5,686 nucleotides of DNA, from NCBI GenBank assembly GCA_937858165.1, contig CALLZA010000481.1:1-5686 (forward strand). Direction: 5' to 3'. The notes below the pieces were generated by a model. The model saw nothing but the letters and a program-made list of their open reading frames with translations, was not told where the DNA came from and searched no databases. A program made the translations under genes and the position numbers. The DNA comes from an uncultured Ardenticatenia bacterium (GTDB taxonomy: Bacteria; Chloroflexota; Anaerolineae; Promineifilales; Promineifilaceae). Numbering within the stretch: position 1 is the first letter of the stretch; every line of letters begins with the position of its first letter. Shown here one piece after another: positions 1 through 4,933 of the stretch.

Positions 1-288
<288 letters not shown>

Positions 289-293
289 ACTAT

Positions 294-373
294 ATTAAAA
301 GACCTCACGCCAAGAGCGCAAAGCACTCCAAGAAGACCCTTCTCTTGGCGTACTTTGCACTCTCAGCGTGAGG
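294..373 (-). terminator. Probable rho-independent terminator of the patatin gene
   Basis: Read on the minus strand, the palindrome at 373-303 is followed directly by TCTTTTAATAT, a U-rich tract. This is the form of an intrinsic terminator, 48 bp past the patatin stop. On the plus strand the same hairpin is followed only by GACTCTTCTG, a weaker tract. It may still end serS transcripts, as bidirectional elements between convergent genes often do. Confidence 0.6.
303..373. repeat. 71-bp imperfect palindrome, REP-like, between convergent genes
   Basis: Arms 303-323 and 353-373 are 21 bases each and pair with only three mismatches: an 8-bp outer stem CCTCACGC/GCGTGAGG, a 2x2 internal loop, then an 11-bp stem with one mismatch. 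The central region adds CCAAGA (328-333) pairing with TCTTGG (343-348). A competing fold pairs CGCCAAGAG (308-316) with CTCTTGGCG (342-350). The CTTTGCG, CTTGGCG and GCGTGAGG modules resemble short palindromes scattered in many environmental bacterial genomes (recalled, not searched). It lies between convergent serS and the patatin gene. Confidence 0.8.
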
Positions 374-420
374 GACTCTTCTGACTTGGCTATACCTCAG
401 GCAAGCGGATGGCCGCAGGG

Positions 421-1614
421 TTAGACCGGCTCACTCCGCATAGCGGCGTTGGCCGGAGCGACAACGATCGCCGACGGCCGCGCAACAGCACGCCCGCGCC
501 GCCGCGGGCCGACAACGCGGCCCACCGGCAGCCGGCCCCACATCGCCTCGCCGCTACGGACAACCGGGCCGACGACCGGCAGCATGCGCGGCACGCTCAT
601 AGCCAGTGCCGGGCCTTGCTTGGCCAGCGCCACAGCCGCGTGGCGATAGAGCTGCACTGTCTGGGCCGCGCGGCGCGGCAGACTGCGACGGGCCGGCGGC
701 GGCAATATGGTTGCCGGATCAGCGGCGTCGATCGTCGCTTCCGCAGGGAGCTTGAGCCACCAGCGGCGCTGTGCCAGGCGGGGCAGCACCGAATGCCCTG
801 GCTTGACCTGGGTCAGATGCTCGCGCATGAGTTGGTAGCCGTAAGCCATGCTCTCGGCCAGGTTGTCGCCAAAGCGCATGTTCTGGTACTGCTCGGTATT
901 CAAGTCGATCACCTCGAGCGAGACGTGGTCGATGCGCTTGACCGCCTCGACCTGGCTCTTGACCTGCGAATGGAGTAGCAGGTCGACGACGTGGGTCAGC
1001 GTGTCCACGGTCGAGCGCCGCTCCTCGGCGCTCTGCAACTGGGCGGCCAGGTTCAGACCGATGATCTCCGTCGCGCCGCGCTCGGCCGCCTCGCGCACAG
1101 GCAGCATGGCCCCCAGACCGCCGTCGGCGTAGACGCGCCCGTCGACTTCCCACGACGGATGCAGTGGGGTCATGGCCGTGCTGCTCATCAGGCCGTCGAT
1201 GATGCGGTCGTCGGGGTTGTCGCCAAAGACGCGGTTTTCGCCGCTATCCATGTCGGTGGCCACGACGTAGCAAGGCAGCGCCAGCTCACCGAACGTCTTC
1301 ACCGGCAAGTGCTCTTCCAGCAGTTGACGAAAACGGTCGTTGGCGAAAAGGTGCGGCATTTGCAGCACCAGATTCAGGGCGGCGAACTTATTCCCGCCGG
1401 GAAAGAAGTCATCGACCATCAGGGTGGCGTAGAGCTTTCTGAGCGTCTCTATCCCCTGCAACGTCGGGTTGGCGGCAAACCAGACCGAGTTGATGGCCCC
1501 AATCGACGTGCCGACCATCATATCGGGCCGGATTCCTTCTTCGAGCAGCGCTTGCAGCGCGCCCACCTGTAGAGCGCCGCGGCTTCCGCCGCCGCTCAGC
1601 ACAAATGAAAGCAT
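421..1614 (-). CDS. Patatin-like phospholipase family protein (RssA-type)
   Basis: This 397-residue protein has the Ser-Asp dyad hydrolase fold of patatins, which cleave acyl esters of phospholipids or other lipids. The oxyanion-hole loop GGGSRG is at residues 8-13, the nucleophile elbow GTSIG at 35-39 (Ser37), and the catalytic Asp164 sits in DGGL. The catalytic part spans about residues 1-270. The remaining ~125 residues exceed the usual ~300-residue bacterial RssA-like proteins and form an Ala/Pro/Arg-rich tail with a hydrophobic stretch around 327-353. No signal peptide is visible, so it is probably cytosolic or peripherally membrane-bound. The ATG is supported by AAAGAGGA just upstream and by the family's typical start a few residues before the GGG loop. 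It follows RR1 on the same strand after a hairpin-rich 212-bp spacer. The family is certain; the substrate is unknown. Confidence 0.93.
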   Translation of the reverse strand: MLSFVLSGGGSRGALQVGALQALLEEGIRPDMMVGTSIGAINSVWFAANPTLQGIETLRKLYATLMVDDFFPGGNKFAALNLVLQMPHLFANDRFRQLLEEHLPVKTFGELALPCYVVATDMDSGENRVFGDNPDDRIIDGLMSSTAMTPLHPSWEVDGRVYADGGLGAMLPVREAAERGATEIIGLNLAAQLQSAEERRSTVDTLTHVVDLLLHSQVKSQVEAVKRIDHVSLEVIDLNTEQYQNMRFGDNLAESMAYGYQLMREHLTQVKPGHSVLPRLAQRRWWLKLPAEATIDAADPATILPPPARRSLPRRAAQTVQLYRHAAVALAKQGPALAMSVPRMLPVVGPVVRSGEAMWGRLPVGRVVGPRRRGRAVARPSAIVVAPANAAMRSEPV

Positions 1615-1618
1615 CGTA

Positions 1619-1626
1619 TCCTCTTT
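1619..1626 (-). promoter_or_regulatory. Ribosome binding site of the patatin gene
   Basis: On the minus strand AAAGAGGA ends 4 bases before the ATG at 1614. It supports this start, and no other in-frame start lies between it and the GGGSRG loop. Confidence 0.6.
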
Positions 1627-1643
1627 GTTGAATCGAACTGGGT

Positions 1644-1691
1644 GTAGGTGTGGCCGCGGCTGATCGTCGCGGCCGGTTGGCTCCCACCTAC
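1644..1691. other. Compound stem-loop in the patatin leader
   Basis: The outer 7-bp stem is GTAGGTG (1644-1650) with CACCTAC (1685-1691). It encloses a perfect 7-bp stem GGCCGCG (1652-1658) with CGCGGCC (1668-1674) and a 9-base loop. It lies 30-77 bases upstream of the patatin ATG and so would fold in its 5' leader if transcription starts further upstream. Its role is unknown. Confidence 0.5.
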
Positions 1692-1710
1692 GTGATTAAT
1701 CTCGTCAAAG

Positions 1711-1766
1711 CCGGCGTTTACCAGACACGCCGGGAGGGGCTTCTGTGTACTGCTAGAAGCCCCTCC
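1711..1766. terminator. Two adjoining strong hairpins between RR1 and the patatin gene
   Basis: A perfect 12-bp stem pairs GGAGGGGCTTCT (1733-1744) with AGAAGCCCCTCC (1755-1766) around a 10-base loop. Beside it CCGGCGT (1711-1717) pairs with ACGCCGG (1727-1733), sharing one base with the first hairpin. The strong stem begins 60 bases past the RR1 stop, a fitting place for a terminator. Neither strand shows a clear U tract after it, so a transcript-stabilising or regulatory hairpin is equally possible. Confidence 0.45.
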
Positions 1767-1826
1767 AGTGTCCAAGAGTGTCAGCCTGCTGATTGTAAAA
1801 CCCCGAAAGTTCTGTCCGTGTGTGCG

Positions 1827-2507
1827 CTAGGCGGCCATGGCCATCTGGTTGCCCTGCCGCGCATGCACGCGGTAGATAGCCGCCGCTTCATGCCGGCTGT
1901 TCGTCTCCAGCTTCTTCAGGATATTGTGGACGTGGTTCTTAACGGTGCCCCAGCCAATAACCAGTTCATCGGCGATCTCGCGATTAGAGTAGCCGGCACC
2001 GATCAGGCTGAGGACTTCGCGCTCGCGCGAGGTCAACTCGTGCAGGCCGGACATGCCGTCCAGGTCCCACGCGCCAAGGAAAGGTTGCTGGGCCAATTGC
2101 ACCAGCCGGCGCATGAGGTGCAGCGTCACGTCCGGCGCGACCAAAGCCTGACCGGCGTGGGCGGCGCGGATCTTCTCTACCAGCGTCGCCATCGACTCCT
2201 GCCGCAACACGTAGCCCATAGCCCCGGCCTCGATGTGCTGCGTGATCATCTCCGGCTCGTTGCGGACCCCGACGACGAGAATACGAGTCTCGGGCTGCTT
2301 GGTGTGAACACAGCGCACCAGCTCGAGAATACTCTCCCCTTCCAGGGCCGGGCCCACCAGAAGCAGGTTAGCGTGCGGCAGCAAGAACTCCGTCTCCTCA
2401 AGGGTACGCGCACAACCCACGACGTAGATGCCTTCTTCCCGATCCAGGATAGTGCGCATAGCATCACAGGTCAGACCAGAATCATCGGCAATCAGGACAC
2501 GAATCAT
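1827..2507 (-). CDS. RR1: NarL/FixJ-family regulator with degenerate receiver
   Basis: A 226-residue protein with a receiver-like domain (about 1-120) and a LuxR-type helix-turn-helix (about 157-201, LTSREREVLSLIGAGYSNRE...). The HTH is fully conserved, so DNA binding is expected. The receiver keeps the acidic pair Asp8-Asp9. The phospho-acceptor position, found by alignment with RR2 and RR3, is Gly52 (NLLLVGP in place of DVVVMD). The conserved Ser/Thr is Gly80 and the conserved Lys is Arg102. Normal aspartyl phosphorylation is therefore not possible, and it probably acts constitutively or through a ligand or partner. The ATG at 2507 is chosen because AAGGAG precedes it by 7 bases and MIRVLIADD is the family's usual start. 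The open frame extends 58 codons further, but that part is the control region. It is one of three related regulators on this strand. Confidence 0.93.
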   Translation of the reverse strand: MIRVLIADDSGLTCDAMRTILDREEGIYVVGCARTLEETEFLLPHANLLLVGPALEGESILELVRCVHTKQPETRILVVGVRNEPEMITQHIEAGAMGYVLRQESMATLVEKIRAAHAGQALVAPDVTLHLMRRLVQLAQQPFLGAWDLDGMSGLHELTSREREVLSLIGAGYSNREIADELVIGWGTVKNHVHNILKKLETNSRHEAAAIYRVHARQGNQMAMAA

Positions 2508-2514
2508 GAGGGCG

Positions 2515-2520
2515 CTCCTT
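2515..2520 (-). promoter_or_regulatory. Ribosome binding site of RR1
   Basis: Minus-strand AAGGAG sits 7 bases before the ATG at 2507. It is the strongest Shine-Dalgarno site in the window and fixes the start against the 58-codon upstream extension. Confidence 0.8.
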
Positions 2521-2525
2521 GTCAC

Positions 2526-2547
2526 GTTTCTGTATCGTCGCAGAAAC
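2526..2547. promoter_or_regulatory. Perfect inverted repeat in the RR1 leader
   Basis: GTTTCTG (2526-2532) pairs perfectly with CAGAAAC (2541-2547) around an 8-base loop. It ends 5 bases upstream of the RR1 ribosome binding site. It could be an RNA stem-loop affecting translation or a dyad operator; the sequence does not decide between them. Confidence 0.45.
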
Positions 2548-2583
2548 CATTCAGTAGTTAGTGGTAAATAGGTGATAGGCTTA

Positions 2584-2660
2584 CTTATACACATCATTCT
2601 GCCGTAGATTCTGTATCCCCGATATGGGTAACTCCCCCACCATTGGGTATGAGATACCCT
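2584..2660 (-). promoter_or_regulatory. Putative RR1 promoter and operator cluster
   Basis: Reading towards RR1 there are three GGGTA/TACCC boxes, at 2655-2659, 2645-2649 and 2626-2630. The first two form the dyad GGGTAT-GAG-ATACCC (2645-2659). TATAAG (2589-2584) is a plausible -10 hexamer, but no good -35 is found at the normal distance, which fits an activator-dependent promoter. TACCCAT at 2629-2623 (minus strand) matches the NarL heptamer consensus TACYYMT. The -10 assignment is weak; the repeated boxes are directly visible. Confidence 0.4.
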
Positions 2661-2736
2661 TATTTCTCCTGAGAGAACCATCTACTTTGCTGGAAAATAG
2701 CCGGATAGCGGAGGCAAGAGCGTGCAAGAGTGGATA

Positions 2737-2766
2737 CAACAAAAACGCCGCCCTTGAACGGCGGCG
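2737..2766 (-). terminator. Rho-independent terminator, originally for RR2
   Basis: On the minus strand a perfect 7-bp GC stem CGCCGCC/GGCGGCG (2766-2760 with 2752-2746) with a 7-base loop is followed at once by TTTTTGTTG. This is a textbook intrinsic terminator. On the plus strand the stem is preceded by A5 and has no T tract after it, so it acts only on minus-strand transcripts. It lies 26 bp beyond the left end of the insertion sequence. Without that element it would begin about 35 bp after the RR2 stop. Confidence 0.85.
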
Positions 2767-2792
2767 CGTCTGACTTCAGGTGTTCGACCCTA

Positions 2793-2808
2793 GAGCCTGT
2801 TATGAACT
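2793..2808 (+). repeat. Left terminal inverted repeat of the IS
   Basis: This 16-base repeat, GAGCCTGTTATGAACT, is identical to the complement of 3634-3649. It marks the left end of the element and the likely transposase binding site. Confidence 0.93.
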
Positions 2809-2835
2809 TTGGTAAGGCTGGGATATGCTGGGCAG

Positions 2836-3642
2836 ATGACACGGAAGGCATATCCCAGTGATGTCAACGATGAAGAATGGGCTTTTACCGTGGGCTATCT
2901 GACGTTGATGACCGAAGACGCGCCGCAGCGCGAGTATGCTCTGCGGGAGGTCTTCAATGGACTGCGTTGGCTCATCCGGGCCGGCGCGCCGTGGCGCATG
3001 ATGCCCAACGACCTGCCGCCGTGGGCGGTGGTCTACCAGCAGACGCAGCGCTGGCTGAAGGCCGGCGTGTTCGAGAGTATGGCCCATGACCTGCGGGCTG
3101 TGCTGCGTCTGGCTGACGGCCGGCAGAGACAGCCGACGGCGGCGATTATGGATAGTCGAACGCTGCAATCGACACCAGAGAGTGGCGCACGCGCCGGCTA
3201 CGATGGCGCCAAGCGGCGCAAGGGCAGCAAGGTTCATATGGCCGTGGATACGCTCGGCCACCTGTTGGCTTTGCACGTTACCCCAGCCGACCAACAGGAC
3301 CGCGACCAGGTCGGGCAACTGGCGGAACAGATTCAGGCTGTCACCGATGAAGCTGTCGAGCTTGTCTTTGTTGACCAGGGCTATACCGGCGACGAGCCGG
3401 CTGAAGCGGCGCTGGCCCATGGCATTCGACTGGAAGTCGTCAAGCTGCCGGAAGCCAAGAAAGGCTTCGTCCTGCTGCCGCGCCGCTGGGTGGTCGAACG
3501 CAGTTTTGGCTGGGCAGCCCGCTTCCGCCGTCTGGCACGGGACTACGAACGACTGCCGGAAACCCTGGCTGGCCTGCATTACTTGGCCTTTGTCATCCTG
3601 ATGCTTCATCGCGTCATCACTTTGGTGACCAATAGTTCATAA
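2836..3642 (+). CDS. IS5-family DDE transposase
   Basis: This 268-residue protein catalyses DNA cutting and strand transfer at the ends of the surrounding element. The N-terminal part, [15 protein letters not shown], is the usual IS5-family opening, followed by a helical DNA-binding region with [15 protein letters not shown] at about 40-54. The catalytic triad is visible: Asp106 in MDSRTLQST, Asp180 in FVDQGYTGD, and Glu221 in [11 protein letters not shown] (the Y..R...K-type C1 signature region). [13 protein letters not shown] (122-134) is the typical segment after the first Asp. The ATG at 2836 is preferred because relatives begin with this motif; a TTG at 2809 would add nine residues and overlaps nothing. 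No strong Shine-Dalgarno site precedes the ATG. The frame is unbroken, so the enzyme is probably active. It converges on RR2 with 17 bp between the stops. Confidence 0.95.
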   Translation: MTRKAYPSDVNDEEWAFTVGYLTLMTEDAPQREYALREVFNGLRWLIRAGAPWRMMPNDLPPWAVVYQQTQRWLKAGVFESMAHDLRAVLRLADGRQRQPTAAIMDSRTLQSTPESGARAGYDGAKRRKGSKVHMAVDTLGHLLALHVTPADQQDRDQVGQLAEQIQAVTDEAVELVFVDQGYTGDEPAEAALAHGIRLEVVKLPEAKKGFVLLPRRWVVERSFGWAARFRRLARDYERLPETLAGLHYLAFVILMLHRVITLVTNSS

Positions 3643-3649
3643 CAGGCTC
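3634..3649 (-). repeat. Right terminal inverted repeat of the IS
   Basis: AGTTCATAACAGGCTC is the exact complement of the left repeat. The last two codons of the transposase and its TAA stop are built from this repeat. Confidence 0.93.
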
Positions 3650-3659
3650 TAGACAAAAC

Positions 3660-4076
3660 CTAGCGAGGTAGATAAGACGGGGGAATAGCCGGGCTAAGGA
3701 ACACCTGTCCCTGGACGGCGGCGCGGATGGCTTCGGGCAGTTCGTCCGTCGCCCGGCGCTTCAGAACGTAGCCGCGCGCGCCCATGCGCAACGCCTGCTG
3801 CACAAGAGCGGCATTGACGTGCATGGACAGGATAATGATGTTGGTCGCTTCTCGAGCGCGGTGGATCAGTTCGGTAGCGTGCAGACCGTCCATGCTCGGC
3901 ATGGAAATGTCCATGACAACTACGTCAGGCTGATAAACCATAGCCAACTGGACGGCCTCGTTGCCGTCCCCGGCTGTAGCTACAATTTCCATATCCCCCT
4001 GACTGGCAAGAATAGCGCGAATGCTCTCGCGAACGAGAGCGTGGTCGTCGGCAATCAGGATTCGGATGGCGCTCAT
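3660..4076 (-). CDS. RR2: receiver-only response regulator, no HTH
   Basis: A 138-residue protein made of one CheY-like receiver of the NarL/FixJ subtype. All phosphorylation residues are present: Asp10-Asp11, phospho-acceptor Asp56 in DVVVMDISMP, Ser84 and Lys106. It stops at SPAIPPSYLPR, just where relatives such as RR3 continue through a linker into the DNA-binding domain. The loss is not caused by the nearby insertion sequence: the stop lies 10 bp before the IS end, and rejoining the flanks gives no HTH but a terminator. The ATG at 4076 gives the normal MSAIRILIADDH start and has a weak GGA 7 bases upstream; the open frame continues 24 codons further without family support. Likely roles are phosphate sink, competitor for the kinase, or dimerisation partner. 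These are inferences. Confidence 0.9.
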   Translation of the reverse strand: MSAIRILIADDHALVRESIRAILASQGDMEIVATAGDGNEAVQLAMVYQPDVVVMDISMPSMDGLHATELIHRAREATNIIILSMHVNAALVQQALRMGARGYVLKRRATDELPEAIRAAVQGQVFLSPAIPPSYLPR

Positions 4077-4137
4077 TAGTTTTTCCGCGGTGTATGCAGC
4101 GATGTTTTTGGATGGTAGTTCGTCGTTGAACTGGGCT

Positions 4138-4246
4138 GGGTACACCATTTGTCCATATTATCGCCCCAATGAGTGGGTAAATAGTATGGGGGAATACCCT
4201 ACCTTTAGCCCGGATTTGGCCTAATTGACAAAAATAGCGGATACCC
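4138..4246 (-). promoter_or_regulatory. Putative RR2 promoter and operator cluster
   Basis: This region upstream of RR2 carries four GGGTA/TACCC boxes: 4242-4246, 4195-4199, 4175-4179 and 4138-4142. The middle two face each other across 15 bases. GATAAT (4162-4157, minus strand) is a good -10 candidate with no matching -35; the box at 4175-4179 covers part of that space. An alternative is TTGTCA (minus strand, within 4226-4232), a good -35 but without a convincing -10. The boxes are plainly there; the promoter elements are tentative. Confidence 0.38.
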
Positions 4247-4289
4247 TTGCTCATTGCGCGCTGGTCAGACGCTTTCTCTCGACAGCCAA

Positions 4290-4931
4290 CTAGGCGTCCA
4301 TAAAGATAAGGCGACGCTTGATGGCTACGCGAATGAGCGTCGCCAAATCGTCGGCCTCTAGCTTGTTCATCAGATTGGCGCGATGCTTTTCGACGGTTTT
4401 GACGCTGATGCTGAGGATGTTGGCGATAGAGCTGTTGGTGTGCCCCTCGGCCACCAGTTGCAACACTTCGCGCTCGCGCGGGGTCAGATCGACGACCACG
4501 TCCTCACCCGAGGGCGTCATCAACATATTCATAACCGCTTCGGAGATAGTCGGGCTGAGGTAGAGCTTGCCGGCGCTGGCCGAGCGAATGGCGAACATCA
4601 ACTCCCCGGACAACGCGTCTTTCAATAAGTACCCCTTGACGCCGCGCCGCACCAGGTTCTGGACGATGGCCGTATCGGCATGCATGGAGACGATGACCAC
4701 CTCGGTACGAGACTTCAACTCCAGGATGCGCGTGGCAGCCTGAACGCCGTCCAGGCGCGGCATCGACAGATCCATGACAACGACGTCCGGCTGCAACTTC
4801 TCGACCAGTTCAACAGCCTCAAAGCCAGTAGACGCTTCGCCGATGACCTCGACCTCGCGGCTGTTCTCCATCAAGGCCCGCAACCCCTGGCGAACCAGGT
4901 GATGATCGTCGGCAATAATCACACGAATCAT
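4290..4931 (-). CDS. RR3: NarL/FixJ-family two-component response regulator
   Basis: This 213-residue protein has full canonical architecture. The receiver covers about 1-120, with Asp8-Asp9, phospho-acceptor Asp54 in DVVVMDLSMP, Ser82 and Lys104. A LuxR-type HTH covers about 149-192 (LTPREREVLQLVAEGHTNSSIA then ISVKTVEKH). It should be phosphorylated by the kinase encoded just upstream, dimerise and bind promoters. Its ATG is two bases past the kinase stop, and its GGAG ribosome binding site (4939-4942) lies inside the last kinase codons, so translation is coupled. Length and motifs match DegU/NarL-type regulators; nothing is missing. Target genes are not shown, though the box clusters upstream of RR2 and RR1 are candidates. 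Confidence 0.96.
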   Translation of the reverse strand: MIRVIIADDHHLVRQGLRALMENSREVEVIGEASTGFEAVELVEKLQPDVVVMDLSMPRLDGVQAATRILELKSRTEVVIVSMHADTAIVQNLVRRGVKGYLLKDALSGELMFAIRSASAGKLYLSPTISEAVMNMLMTPSGEDVVVDLTPREREVLQLVAEGHTNSSIANILSISVKTVEKHRANLMNKLEADDLATLIRVAIKRRLIFMDA

Positions 4932-4933
4932 GG

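Larger units (their letters stand above)
2793..3649 (+). mobile_element. Complete IS5-family insertion sequence, 857 bp
   Basis: The ends are perfect 16-bp terminal inverted repeats: GAGCCTGTTATGAACT at 2793-2808 and its complement at 3634-3649. Pairing continues as TTGGT after a one-base offset. One intact transposase gene fills the element, and its TAA stop lies inside the right repeat. Size, single frame and DDE signature fit a compact IS5-family element, probably near the IS427 or IS1031 groups. Perfect ends, an intact gene and a clean target duplication indicate recent insertion. It sits between RR2 and the RR2 terminator, with its transposase on the opposite strand to the regulators. 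Confidence 0.93.
2791..3651. repeat. TA target-site duplication flanking the insertion sequence
   Basis: TA at 2791-2792 and TA at 3650-3651 flank the inverted repeats directly. The outer neighbours are C on the left and G on the right, so the uninterrupted site reads CTAG. A TA duplication at CTAG-like targets fits the IS427-type branch of IS5, as I recall that group. A 2-bp duplication is weak evidence alone but agrees with the repeat ends. Confidence 0.65.

Noticed and set aside
409..1572. Several plus-strand open frames across the patatin gene.
   Set aside because: They are shadows of the minus-strand gene, Arg/Ala/His-rich with no domains or ribosome binding sites.
1767..1782. AGTGTC repeated twice, 10 bases apart, as a possible operator or CRISPR-like repeat.
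   Set aside because: It is only two copies of a 6-base word with no further spacing pattern. No CRISPR array, tRNA or rRNA is visible anywhere in the window.
2584..2595. A 12-base match, CTTATACACATC, to the Nextera mosaic end inside the RR1 upstream region, suggesting an internal adapter junction or chimera.
   Set aside because: The bases on both sides diverge from the mosaic end at once, no linker or index follows, and the region reads as a coherent control region. Chance similarity is the better explanation, though read coverage here would settle it.
2508..2681. A 58-codon N-terminal extension of RR1 in the same open frame.
   Set aside because: The extension has no family similarity, covers the operator boxes and stem-loop, and a strong AAGGAG site precedes the internal ATG at 2507.
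2800..3609. A long minus-strand open frame antisense to the transposase.
   Set aside because: It has no recognisable motif and mirrors a GC-rich coding frame; the plus-strand frame has a full DDE signature.
3660..4076. RR2 as a pseudogene truncated by the IS.
   Set aside because: The stop precedes the IS end by 10 bp, and the rejoined flank contains a terminator and no HTH coding.
4077..4148. A 24-codon N-terminal extension of RR2.
   Set aside because: Receivers of this family begin a few residues before the ILIADD strand, and no ribosome binding site precedes 4148.
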